Position numbers and translations under genes: made by a program. The notes beneath the pieces are model-generated. The model saw nothing but the letters and a program-made list of their open reading frames with translations. It was not told the DNA's origin and searched no databases. Positions 6,686 to 14,092 of a stretch of 37,687 nucleotides of DNA are shown here, in pieces. This DNA comes from Paracoccaceae bacterium. Lineage in GTDB: Bacteria; Pseudomonadota; Alphaproteobacteria; Rhodobacterales; Rhodobacteraceae. Each line of letters starts with the position of its first letter. Position 1 is the stretch's first letter. The stretch lies in contig JAOADN010000020.1 in assembly GCA_026417295.1 (NCBI GenBank), positions 1 through 37,687 on the forward strand. Direction: 5' to 3'.

Positions 6686-8020
6686 ATGAGAGACTGGCTT
6701 CGCAAGCACCCGCAGGTGCGGACCATCCGCGTTGCGGCGGCAGACCTGAACGGTCAGCCGCGGGGCAAGCGGATCCCGGCGCGCTACGCCGACAAGATCG
6801 GAACCGAGGGGACGCGCTTTCCCTTCTCGGTGCTCAACCTCGACATCTGGGGCGAGGACATCGAGGACAGTCCCCTCGTCTTCGAATCCGGCGATGCCGA
6901 CGGCATCCTCAAGCCGACCGAGCGCGGCTTCATGCCGATGCCCTGGCTCGAGGCGCCGACGGCGCTGCTGCCGATCTGGATGTATCACGAGGACGGGCGC
7001 CCCTACGAGGGCGACCCCCGGCAGGCGCTGGCCCATGTCGTGGACCGCTACAAGGCGCACGGGCTGACCCCCGTCGTCGCGATGGAGCTCGAGTTCTTCC
7101 TCATCGACGATTCCGGCAAGACCCTCCAGGTGCCGCCCTCGCCCCGTTCGGGCAAGCGGCGCAAGGCGGCCGAGATCCTGTCGATCCGGGCGCTCGACGC
7201 CTTCGACACCTTCTTCACGGACCTCTACGACGCCTGCGAGGCGATGGACATTCCGGGCGACACGGCCAGTTCCGAGGCCGGCCTCGGCCAGTTCGAGATC
7301 AACCTGATGCACCAGGACGACGCCCTCAGGGCGGCCGACGATGCCTGGCTCTTCAAGATGCTGGTCAAGGGTCTGGCCCGCCGCCACGGCTTTGCGGCAA
7401 GCTTCATGGCCAAGCCCTATCCGGAATATTCCGGCAACGGCCTGCACACCCATTTCAGCGTCATCGACCGGCAGGGGATCAACGTCTTCTCGAACGGCGG
7501 GCCGGAAGGATCCGACATGCTGCGCCACGCGATCGCGGGCTGCCTGCATGCGATGAACGACAGCACGCTGATCTTCGCCCCGCATGCCAACAGCTACGAG
7601 CGTCTGGTCCCCGATGCCCATGCCCCGAACCAGATCTGCTGGGCCTACGAGAACCGCACCGCGGCGATCAGGGTGCCCTCGGGCAATCCCGCGGCGCGCC
7701 GGATCGAGCACCGCGTCGCCGGCGGCGACGTCAATCCCTACCTGATGCTGGCGGCGATCCTCGGGGCGGCCCTGCACGGGATCGAGACGCGGATGGAACC
7801 GCCGCCGCCGATCAGCGGCAGCGCCTATGCGCTGGACCTGCCGATCATCCCCGACACCTGGGAGACGGCGATCAACGTCTTCGAGAAGAGCCGGATCATG
7901 CCGAAGATCTTCGCCAGGGAGCTGATCCGCAACTACGTCCAGACCAAGCGGCAGGAGCTTCACTACATGGCCGAGCTCAGCCCCGAGGAGCAGACCGAGA
8001 TCTACCTCGACACCGTGTGA
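6686..8020 (+). CDS. Glutamine synthetase family gamma-glutamyl-amine ligase (PuuA-like), copy 1
   Basis: A 444-residue protein of the glutamine synthetase superfamily, of the length usual for PuuA / gamma-glutamylamide synthetases. Active-site motifs are all present: MELEFFLID (metal Glu), SSEAGLGQFEINLMH, KPYPEYSGNGLHTHFSV (metal His), ANSYERLVPDAHAPN, ENRTAAIRVPSG and RRIEHRVAGGDVNPYL. It lacks the tyrosine adenylylation loop of housekeeping GlnA. Family chemistry is ATP-dependent attachment of glutamate to an amine such as putrescine, ethanolamine or an alkylamine. Its place behind an ABC importer and before an amidotransferase and an FAD oxidase supports a catabolic gamma-glutamylation role. 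The amine cannot be named from sequence. Confidence 0.9.
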   Translation: MRDWLRKHPQVRTIRVAAADLNGQPRGKRIPARYADKIGTEGTRFPFSVLNLDIWGEDIEDSPLVFESGDADGILKPTERGFMPMPWLEAPTALLPIWMYHEDGRPYEGDPRQALAHVVDRYKAHGLTPVVAMELEFFLIDDSGKTLQVPPSPRSGKRRKAAEILSIRALDAFDTFFTDLYDACEAMDIPGDTASSEAGLGQFEINLMHQDDALRAADDAWLFKMLVKGLARRHGFAASFMAKPYPEYSGNGLHTHFSVIDRQGINVFSNGGPEGSDMLRHAIAGCLHAMNDSTLIFAPHANSYERLVPDAHAPNQICWAYENRTAAIRVPSGNPAARRIEHRVAGGDVNPYLMLAAILGAALHGIETRMEPPPPISGSAYALDLPIIPDTWETAINVFEKSRIMPKIFARELIRNYVQTKRQELHYMAELSPEEQTEIYLDTV

Positions 8021-8089
8021 GGACGGCCGCCCCTTGCCACCCGCGGGGGCGGCGCACTACCTTGCCCCCAGCAGACAGACAGGACCAAG

Positions 8090-8770
8090 ATGAAGATCGG
8101 TATCCTTCAGGCCGGCCAGTCGCCCGAGGCCCTGAAGGACGAGATGGGCGACTATCCCGACATGTTCGAGCGGCTGCTCGCCGGGCGGGGCCTCGAGTTC
8201 AGGACCTATCACGTCGAGGCGATGGAGTTCCCGAAGGACGTGCACGAATGCGACGGCTGGCTGATCACCGGCTCGCGGCACGGCGCCTACGAGGACCATC
8301 CCTTCATCCGGCCGCTCGAGGACTTCATCCGCCGCGCCTATGCGGAACGGGTGCCGCTCGTGGGCATCTGCTTCGGCCACCAGATCATCGCCCAGGCACT
8401 GGGCGGCAGGGTCGAGAAGTTCGCCGGCGGCTGGTCCGTCGGGCCGACGGAGTACGATTTCGGCGGCGAACGGCTGAAGCTGAATGCCTGGCATCAGGAC
8501 CAGGTCGTCGAACGGCCGGCCGGGGCGCGTGTCGTCGCCTCGAACGCCTTCTGCGAGAACGCGGCGCTCGTCTACGACGACCGCGCCTTCACGGTGCAGG
8601 CCCACCCCGAATTCCCCGACGCCTTCATCGACGGGCTGATGCGCACCCGCGGCAAGGGCCGCGTGCCCGACGCCCTGATGGAGGCAGCCTCTGCGCGGCT
8701 GGGCCAGCCCAATTCCGCCGCCACGATCGCCGACCGGATCGCCGACTTCTTCAAGCAACCGCGCGCCTGA
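8090..8770 (+). CDS. Class I glutamine amidotransferase domain protein
   Basis: A 226-residue stand-alone class I GATase. The triad is visible as Cys94 (VGICFGHQ), His172 and Glu174 (QAHPEF). The nucleophile region GICFGHQIIAQALGG matches the GuaA-like GATase group rather than the GICRG-type motif of classical PuuD (peptidase C26) hydrolases. In this setting it would most simply hydrolyse a gamma-glutamyl bond, for example gamma-glutamyl-GABA, releasing glutamate, but that is inference from the neighbours. An AGGA ribosome site lies upstream of the ATG. The gene sits between the two ligase copies, 69 bases after the first and 32 bases before the second. Confidence 0.85.
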   Translation: MKIGILQAGQSPEALKDEMGDYPDMFERLLAGRGLEFRTYHVEAMEFPKDVHECDGWLITGSRHGAYEDHPFIRPLEDFIRRAYAERVPLVGICFGHQIIAQALGGRVEKFAGGWSVGPTEYDFGGERLKLNAWHQDQVVERPAGARVVASNAFCENAALVYDDRAFTVQAHPEFPDAFIDGLMRTRGKGRVPDALMEAASARLGQPNSAATIADRIADFFKQPRA

Positions 8771-8802
8771 CGGGCGCGAACCCCAATTCCCCGTGTGACA
8801 CA

Positions 8803-10158
8803 ATGACGAGCTGGACGGAGAGACTTCCCCAAGCGGCGCGCGACCACATCGGCGGGCGCAAGGTCGACGAGGTGGAATGCATCGTCCCCGACATTGCCGG
8901 GGTGGCGCGCGGCAAGGCGATGCCGGCGTCGAAGTTCCGCAACCAGAAGTCGTTCTTCCTGCCGAATTCGATCTTCCTCCAGACGATCACCGGGGAATGG
9001 GCGGACAACCCCCTCGGCGACTTCACCGAACCCGACATGACCTGCGTGCCGGATTTCGGCACCGCAACGGCCGCCCCCTGGGCCTCGGACCTGACGCTTC
9101 AGGTCATCCACGATGTCGTGGACAGCGACGGCGCACCGGTGCCGACCGCGCCGCGCAACGTGCTCAAGCGGGTCGTCGGCCTGTTCGAGGGCGCGGGCCT
9201 GACGCCGGTCGTCGCGCCCGAGATGGAATTCTTCCTGGTCGCCCGCAACGTCGATCCGAACCTGCCGGTGGTCCCGCCCATGGGCCGTTCGGGTCGCCGG
9301 GCCGCCGCCAAGCAGGCCTATTCCCTGTCGGCGGTGGACGAATACGGCAAGGTCATCGACGACATCTATGCCTTCGCCGAGGCCCAGGGCTTCGAGATCG
9401 AGGGCATCCTCCAGGAGGGCGGATCGGGCCAGATCGAGATCAACCTCGCCCATGGCGATCCTGTTCGGCTGGCCGACGAGATCTTCTTCTTCAAGCGGCT
9501 GATCCGCGAGGCGGCGCTCCGGCACGACTGCTACGCGACCTTCATGGCCAAGCCCATCGAGGGCGAGCCCGGCAGCGCCATGCACATCCACCACTCGGTC
9601 ATCAGCAGGGAGACGGGCCGCAACATCTTTTCCGATGCCCGGGGCAGGGAGACCGAGGCCTTCCGTCACTTCATCGGCGGCCTGCAGCGCCATCTGCCGG
9701 CGGCCATCGCCCTGCTGGCGCCCTATGTCAACAGCTACCGCCGCTATGTTCCCGGCTTCTCGGCCCCGATCAACGTGGACTGGGGGCGCGACAACCGCAC
9801 GACCGGGCTGCGCGTGCCGGTCTCGAATGCCGCCGGGCGGCGTGTCGAGAACCGCCTCGCGGGGATGGACTGCAACCCCTATCTCGGCATCGCCGCCTCG
9901 CTGGCCTGCGGCTGGCTCGGCCTGCAGGAGGCGCAGGATCCCCGCCCGGAAGTGACCTCCGAGCAGATGGTCACCGATGACGAGCTGCCCCTCAACCTCG
10001 GCGACGCGCTGGACCTGCTGCAGGAGAACACGGCCATGCGCGAGGTGCTGACGCCCGAGTTCTGCGCCGTCTACGACAGCGTGAAGCGCAACGAGTTCCG
10101 CGAGTTCCAGCAGGTCATCAGCCCCTGGGAACGCGAGCACCTGCTTCTGAACGTGTGA
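8803..10158 (+). CDS. Glutamine synthetase family gamma-glutamyl-amine ligase (PuuA-like), copy 2
   Basis: A 451-residue second member of the glutamine synthetase superfamily. Motifs: APEMEFFLVA, EGGSGQIEINLAHGDP, FMAKPIEGEPGSAMHIHHSV, VNSYRRYVPGFSAPIN, DNRTTGLRVP and RRVENRLAGMDCNPYL. It is clearly divergent from copy 1 (different substrate-side residues around the MHIHHS and NSYRRY motifs), so the two probably act on different amines or at different steps, or form a mixed ring. The start is the ATG at 8803; no clear ribosome site precedes it, so translation may rely on coupling with the preceding gene. Its stop overlaps the oxidase start (TGATG). Confidence 0.9.
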   Translation: MTSWTERLPQAARDHIGGRKVDEVECIVPDIAGVARGKAMPASKFRNQKSFFLPNSIFLQTITGEWADNPLGDFTEPDMTCVPDFGTATAAPWASDLTLQVIHDVVDSDGAPVPTAPRNVLKRVVGLFEGAGLTPVVAPEMEFFLVARNVDPNLPVVPPMGRSGRRAAAKQAYSLSAVDEYGKVIDDIYAFAEAQGFEIEGILQEGGSGQIEINLAHGDPVRLADEIFFFKRLIREAALRHDCYATFMAKPIEGEPGSAMHIHHSVISRETGRNIFSDARGRETEAFRHFIGGLQRHLPAAIALLAPYVNSYRRYVPGFSAPINVDWGRDNRTTGLRVPVSNAAGRRVENRLAGMDCNPYLGIAASLACGWLGLQEAQDPRPEVTSEQMVTDDELPLNLGDALDLLQENTAMREVLTPEFCAVYDSVKRNEFREFQQVISPWEREHLLLNV

Positions 10159-11459
10159 TGGACCTGCTCTTCGCCAACGACCGGCGGGGCGAATATCCGC
10201 CCAGCTGGTATGCCGCGACGGCGACGCCCCTGGCGCGTTTCCCGGCCCTGCGGGGGACGGTGCGCGCCGATGTCTGCATCGTGGGTGCCGGCTATACCGG
10301 CCTGTCGGCGGCCCTGCACCTGCGCCAGAAGGGCCTGTCGGTCGTCGTGCTCGAGGCGCACCGCGTGGGCTTCGGGGCCTCGGGGCGCAATGGCGGGCAG
10401 GTCGGCTCGGGTCAGCGGCTGGACCAGGACGATCTGGAACGCCGGGCCGGCCGCGAGGTGGCGCGCCAGCTTTGGGATTTCGCAGAAGAGGCCAAGGCCA
10501 CGCTGCGCGGCCTGATCGAGGCCCATTCCATCCCCTGCGACTACCGCCCGGGGGTGGTCCATGCCTGCTGGACCGAGGCCGAGGTCCGGCACGCCCATGC
10601 CTATGCCGACAGGCTCGCCCGGGACTACGGCTATCGCGAGATCACGTCGCTCGACCGTGCGGCCCTTCAGGCGATCGTCCCCTCGCCGGTCTTGCGCGGG
10701 GGCACGATCGACCGGGGTGCGGGGCACCTGCATCCGCTCAACTACGCCATAGGCCTTGCCCGTGCGGCTGCCGCGGCGGGGGCAACGATCCACGAGATGA
10801 GCCATGTCCACCGCATCCAGCCCGGGCCGAAGCCCTTCGTGCAGACAGAGGGGGGGCGCGTCGACTGCAGCCACGTCATCCTGGCCTGCAACGGCTATCT
10901 CGGCCGGCTCGACGAAACGGTCGCCGCGCGGGTCATGCCGATCAACAACTTCATCATCGCGACCGAGCCCCTGGGCGCGCGCGCCCGCGAGGTCCTGACC
11001 GAGGATGTCGCCGTCGCCGACACGAAGTTCGTGGTGAACTACTGGCGCCTGTCGCCGGACGGACGGCTGCTTTTCGGCGGTGGCGAGAGCTATGGCTACG
11101 CCTTCCCCGACATCGTCCGCACGGTGTCCAAGCCGATGCTGCGCATCTATCCCGGCCTTCGTGACGTTCGGATCGACCATGCCTGGGGCGGCACGCTGGC
11201 CATCACCATGACGCGCATGCCCTACTTCGCGCGCCCGGCCGCCAATGTCCTGTCGGCCTCGGGCTATTCCGGCCACGGCGTCGCCCTGGCGACCTTTGCC
11301 GGCAAGGTCCTGGCCGAGGCCGTCGCCGGCCAGGCCGCACGCTTCGACGTGATGGCGGCCCTGCCCGCCCCGCGCTTCCCCGGCGGCGCGGCCCTGCGGG
11401 CGCCGGTTCTGGCCCTGGCGATGACCTGGTATGCGCTGCGCGACCGGCTCGGCGTCTAG
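10158..11459 (+). CDS. FAD-dependent amine oxidase (PuuB / OrdL-like, DAO family)
   Basis: A 433-residue flavoprotein of the D-amino-acid-oxidase superfamily. The FAD-binding Rossmann motif is VGAGYTGLSAALHL (Gly43, Gly45, Gly48), followed by VLEAHRVGFGASGRNGGQ, the GASGRNGGQ motif typical of PuuB/OrdL. The C-terminal ASGYSGHGVALATFAGK completes the FAD site. PuuB oxidises the free amine end of gamma-glutamylputrescine to the aldehyde with release of ammonia and hydrogen peroxide. ATG at 10158 is preferred over an overlapping GTG at 10155, since it forms a TGATG stop-start overlap with the ligase. The next step in the Puu pathway, an aldehyde dehydrogenase (PuuC), is not in the window. Substrate is inferred from family and context. 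Confidence 0.88.
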   Translation: MDLLFANDRRGEYPPSWYAATATPLARFPALRGTVRADVCIVGAGYTGLSAALHLRQKGLSVVVLEAHRVGFGASGRNGGQVGSGQRLDQDDLERRAGREVARQLWDFAEEAKATLRGLIEAHSIPCDYRPGVVHACWTEAEVRHAHAYADRLARDYGYREITSLDRAALQAIVPSPVLRGGTIDRGAGHLHPLNYAIGLARAAAAAGATIHEMSHVHRIQPGPKPFVQTEGGRVDCSHVILACNGYLGRLDETVAARVMPINNFIIATEPLGARAREVLTEDVAVADTKFVVNYWRLSPDGRLLFGGGESYGYAFPDIVRTVSKPMLRIYPGLRDVRIDHAWGGTLAITMTRMPYFARPAANVLSASGYSGHGVALATFAGKVLAEAVAGQAARFDVMAALPAPRFPGGAALRAPVLALAMTWYALRDRLGV

Positions 11460-11492
11460 GTCTAGGCGCTGCCTTGCCGATCCTTGGCGGAT

Positions 11493-11512
11493 TTTGTGGC
11501 AATTGTCACAAA
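11493..11512. promoter_or_regulatory. Near-perfect palindrome resembling a CRP/FNR-family site
   Basis: A 20-bp near-palindrome with core TGTGG-CAATTG-TCACA at 11495-11510, flanked by TT on the left and AA on the right. Only one base pair of ten breaks the symmetry. It matches the CRP-type consensus TGTGA-N6-TCACA at nine of ten informative positions. It lies 47 bases before the DegT-family start and 33 bases after the oxidase stop, in the only sizeable gap in this part of the window. A GntR- or MarR-type operator is also possible. Confidence 0.5.
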
Positions 11513-11558
11513 TCTCGGCTAGGCCTGCGCGCGAGGGCAGAATGAGAACAGGTGCAGC

Positions 11559-12764
11559 ATGGCGCATGACGGTCATTCCCGGATAACCGCGCCCGCGCCC
11601 AACGTCTACGACGCCGAACCGATCCCCGAGGGTGCGCGGGCCGAGATCGACCGCCTGCTGCAATCGGGCGACCTGTTCCGCTATACCTCGGACAACGCGC
11701 CGGTGTCGCTGCTCGAGGCCGAGTTCGCCGCCTTCATGGGCGTGCGCTACGCGCTGGCCGTATCCTCCTGTTCCGCCGCGATGTTCCTTGCGCTCAAGGC
11801 GCTGGACCTGCCGCGCGGCTCCAGGGTGCTGATCCCCGCCTTCACCTTCGCCGCCGTGCCCTCGGCCGTCGTGCATGCCGACTGCGTGCCCGTGCTGATC
11901 GAGGTGGGCCACGACTTCCGCATCGACCTCACGGACTTCCGGATGAAGCTCGCCGAAGGCGCCGGGGCGGTGATGATCAGCCACATGCGCGGCCATACCT
12001 CGGACATGGACCAGATCATGGCCGCCTGCGATGCCGCGGGCGTGCCCCTTGTCGAGGATGCGGCCCATTCGCTGGGCACCCTCTGGGACGGCCGGCGGAT
12101 CGGCACGATCGGCCGCATCGGCTGCTTCAGCTTCCAGTCCTACAAGCTGGTCAATGCCGGCGAGGGCGGCATGCTCGTGACCGACGATCCCGAGATCGCG
12201 GCCCGCGCCGTCATCATGTCGGGCGCCTACGAGCACAACTGGAAGAAGCATCCGGGGCTCCAGAACAGTTTCCACCTGTGGCAGAACCGGCTGCCGCTCT
12301 ACAACATGCGGATGCAGAACCTGTCGGCCGCGGTGATCCGCCCGCAGATCCCCGAGATCGACCGGCGGGTGCGCGACGGGCGGGCGAACCACGACCGGGT
12401 GGCCGACCGGCTGAACGCCTCGCCCTGGTTCCGCGTCCCGAAAGCCCTGCCGAAGGAGGACCGGGCCCCCGACAGCCTCCAGTTCAACCTGATCGGCGTC
12501 GAGACGGACGCCGCCGCGGTGAAGTTCCAGGAACTGTGCAAGGCACGGGGTGTCGGCGCCAATGTCTTCGGCCTGTCCAGGGACAATGCCCGGGCCTTCT
12601 GGAACTGGCAGTTCCTCGGCGAGGTGCCGGACCTGCCCAAGACCCGGGCGATGCTGATGCGGGCGGGTGACCTGCGCCTTCCCGCCCGGCTGACCGCCGC
12701 GGAACTGGACTACATCGCCGACACGCTGATCGCCGCCGCCGACGAGGCCTTCGGCCGCGACTGA
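11559..12764 (+). CDS. DegT/DnrJ/EryC1/StrS family PLP-dependent aminotransferase
   Basis: A 401-residue fold-type I PLP enzyme. Lys196 in SYKLVNAGEGG is the PLP-binding lysine, Asp167 in LVEDAAHSLG binds the pyridine nitrogen, and VSSCSAAMFLALKAL forms the phosphate cup. IPAFTFAAVPSAV matches the TFVAT-type motif of the family. These enzymes usually transaminate nucleotide-linked keto-sugars, but no sugar biosynthesis genes are nearby. Here it follows the amine cluster, so it might transaminate an amine-derived keto or aldehyde compound; this is speculative. A 99-base gap with a CRP/FNR-like palindrome suggests its own promoter. Its stop lies in a palindrome shared with phaR. Confidence 0.85.
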   Translation: MAHDGHSRITAPAPNVYDAEPIPEGARAEIDRLLQSGDLFRYTSDNAPVSLLEAEFAAFMGVRYALAVSSCSAAMFLALKALDLPRGSRVLIPAFTFAAVPSAVVHADCVPVLIEVGHDFRIDLTDFRMKLAEGAGAVMISHMRGHTSDMDQIMAACDAAGVPLVEDAAHSLGTLWDGRRIGTIGRIGCFSFQSYKLVNAGEGGMLVTDDPEIAARAVIMSGAYEHNWKKHPGLQNSFHLWQNRLPLYNMRMQNLSAAVIRPQIPEIDRRVRDGRANHDRVADRLNASPWFRVPKALPKEDRAPDSLQFNLIGVETDAAAVKFQELCKARGVGANVFGLSRDNARAFWNWQFLGEVPDLPKTRAMLMRAGDLRLPARLTAAELDYIADTLIAAADEAFGRD

Positions 12765-12774
12765 CCGCGGTCAG
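12761..12774. terminator. Palindrome holding both stop codons of convergent genes
   Basis: CTGACCGCGGTCAG is a perfect 14-bp palindrome containing the TGA of the aminotransferase gene (12762-12764) and, on the other strand, the TGA of phaR (12771-12773). Only six bases separate the two coding regions. It is too short and lacks a T run for a strong intrinsic terminator; a weak bidirectional stop is possible. Confidence 0.35.
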
Positions 12775-13355
12775 AGCTTGGACAGCCGCGCCTGCATCTC
12801 GGCCAGCGCCTTCTTCATCGCCGCGATCTCGTCGGCCTTGTCGGCCTTCTCGGCCTTGTCGGCCTTCTCGGCCCTGTCGCCCGGCGCCCCGGCCTCTGCC
12901 TCGGCCGGTCGCGCCGCCCAGCCGCCCATCATCGACTTCAGGAAGGCCTGCTGCTGGCGCTGCAGCGCCTCGAAGCCGGGCATCGACGCCATCGGGTTCG
13001 GCATGGCCGAGAGGTTCTCGAGCAGCTTCGACTGGCCCTCGCGCAGCATCTCGAAGCTGGCGGCCAGGAACTGCGGCACCACCGTCTGCGCCTGCGTCGT
13101 GTAGCTGCGCACGAGGTCGGTCAGCACGTCCACGGGCAGCACGCTCTCGCCCCGGCTCTCGTGCTCGGCGATGATCTGGAGGAGGTACTGGCGCGTCAGG
13201 TCGTCGCCGGTCTTGAGATCGACGATCTGCACCTCGCGCCCCTGCCGGATGAAGGCCGCGATGTCCTCGAGCGTGACGTAGTCGCTTGTCTCGGTGTTGT
13301 AGAGGCGGCGGCTTGCATACCGCTTGATGAGAAGCGGCTTGTCGGTCTCGGCCAT
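12771..13355 (-). CDS. phaR: Polyhydroxyalkanoate synthesis repressor PhaR
   Basis: A 194-residue regulator. The N-terminal domain reads LLIKRYASRRLYNTETSDYV, the diagnostic PhaR DNA-binding signature, followed by TLEDIAAFIRQGREVQIVDLKTGDDLT and YLLQIIAEHESRGES. The C-terminal part carries the region that senses polymer (residues about 70-140), then a low-complexity lysine/glutamate/alanine stretch with the repeat EKADKA, then a short helix. PhaR represses phasin and its own gene, and leaves DNA when it binds nascent PHB granules. GGAGGGA precedes the ATG. It is downstream of phaP on the same strand; a strong terminator lies between, so phaR probably has its own promoter in 13356-13430 or depends on readthrough. 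Confidence 0.96.
   Translation of the reverse strand: MAETDKPLLIKRYASRRLYNTETSDYVTLEDIAAFIRQGREVQIVDLKTGDDLTRQYLLQIIAEHESRGESVLPVDVLTDLVRSYTTQAQTVVPQFLAASFEMLREGQSKLLENLSAMPNPMASMPGFEALQRQQQAFLKSMMGGWAARPAEAEAGAPGDRAEKADKAEKADKADEIAAMKKALAEMQARLSKL
12832..12876 (-). repeat. Tandem 9-base repeat inside phaR
   Basis: Five near-identical 9-base units (TCGGCCTTG/TCGGCCTTC on the plus strand, last copy TCGGCCCTG) code for a Lys-Ala-Asp/Glu repeat in PhaR. Unit length is a multiple of three, so copy number change would keep the frame. The encoded linker is highly charged and probably flexible or helical. Confidence 0.75.
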
Positions 13356-13432
13356 GGAATCCCTCCCCGGAGTTCCGGTGCCTTCTTGGCGGTGCAGAAA
13401 CCTTACGCCGCAGCGCGACAGAAAGACAACGG

Positions 13433-13469
13433 GAAAGAAAAAGGGACGGACCCGCAGGGGGCCCGTCCC
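13433..13469 (-). terminator. Rho-independent terminator of phaP
   Basis: Read on the minus strand, arms GGGACGG (13469-13463) and CCGTCCC (13449-13443) flank a 13-base loop, which can itself partly pair, and are followed directly by the T-rich tract TTTTTCTTTCCC. It sits 57 bases after the phaP stop and is the clearest intrinsic terminator in the window. Confidence 0.8.
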
Positions 13470-13525
13470 AGTGTCGGCGCCGTTCCGACAGGGAGGAAGG
13501 GGACGGCGCTACTGCCTTGCGGCAA

Positions 13526-13975
13526 TCACTTGGCGGCGGCGGCCGCCTTCTTGGCGACGTTCGACACTTCGGCGGTCGCCTTCTTGACCGCGGCGGTCGC
13601 GTCTTCCGAGAAATCCTTGCCGGCGGCGAGCATCAGCTCGACCGTCTCCATCTGGACCTTCTTGGCCACTTCGGCGAAGGCAGCCATGTTCTCGGCCGCC
13701 ATCTCGGCCGCAGCCGAGGCGAAGTCGCTGAAGGCCTTGGTATAGTCGGCCGGTTCGGCCTTGACCTTGGTCAGGACGCTGACGCGGGCCAGGGTGTCCT
13801 TCGTCCATTTGGACGAGATCTCGGTCGTCTTCTCGGCCGCCTCGATCGCGACCTTGGCGAACTTCTCGCCCAGCGCCGCCTGCGACTTGAACGCGTCCTG
13901 AACGGCCGCTGCATCAACCGGGAAGGCCGACATCATGTCCTGCACAACCTTGGTGAAATCCTGCGTCTTCGCCAT
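13526..13975 (-). CDS. phaP: Phasin (PHB granule-associated protein)
   Basis: A 149-residue alpha-helical protein, MAKTQDFTKVVQDMMSAFPVD, with the phasin_2 pattern of amphipathic helices: FKSQAALGEKFAKVAIEAAEKTTEISSKW and ASAAAEMAAENMAAFAEVAKK. There are no cysteines, and Ala, Lys and Glu dominate. Phasins cover polyhydroxybutyrate granules and control their size and number. The ATG at 13975 has GGAGAG upstream; the frame continues open further out to 14059 but without family features. Two CTGC-N3-GCAG elements lie 70-110 bases upstream, fitting repression by PhaR, and an intrinsic terminator follows the gene, so it is probably a short, highly expressed transcript. Confidence 0.93.
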   Translation of the reverse strand: MAKTQDFTKVVQDMMSAFPVDAAAVQDAFKSQAALGEKFAKVAIEAAEKTTEISSKWTKDTLARVSVLTKVKAEPADYTKAFSDFASAAAEMAAENMAAFAEVAKKVQMETVELMLAAGKDFSEDATAAVKKATAEVSNVAKKAAAAAK

Positions 13976-14042
13976 GTCCGTCTCTCCATCTGAACCATGC
14001 GCCTTGGCCGGCGGGGGGCTGCTTCTCTGGACAGGCACATAC

Positions 14043-14059
14043 ATGCTGCGGCGCAGCAT
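14043..14059. promoter_or_regulatory. PhaR operator 1, phaC-phaP gap
   Basis: ATGCTGC-GGC-GCAGCAT is a perfect 17-bp inverted repeat containing CTGC-N3-GCAG, the element reported for PhaR in Rhodobacter. It lies 68 bases upstream of the phaP start. A second copy is centred 28 bases away. PhaR is encoded in the same cluster. Confidence 0.72.
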
Positions 14060-14071
14060 TTCAAGGGGTGT

Positions 14072-14086
14072 TTCTGCGTCGCAGCA
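14072..14086. promoter_or_regulatory. PhaR operator 2, phaC-phaP gap
   Basis: CTGC-GTC-GCAG at 14074-14084, flanked by TT and CA, repeats the element of site 1. Centre-to-centre distance is 28 bases, a little under three helical turns. The site is within ten bases of the phaC stop, so it serves phaP rather than phaC. Confidence 0.7.
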
Positions 14087-14092
14087 AAAAAA

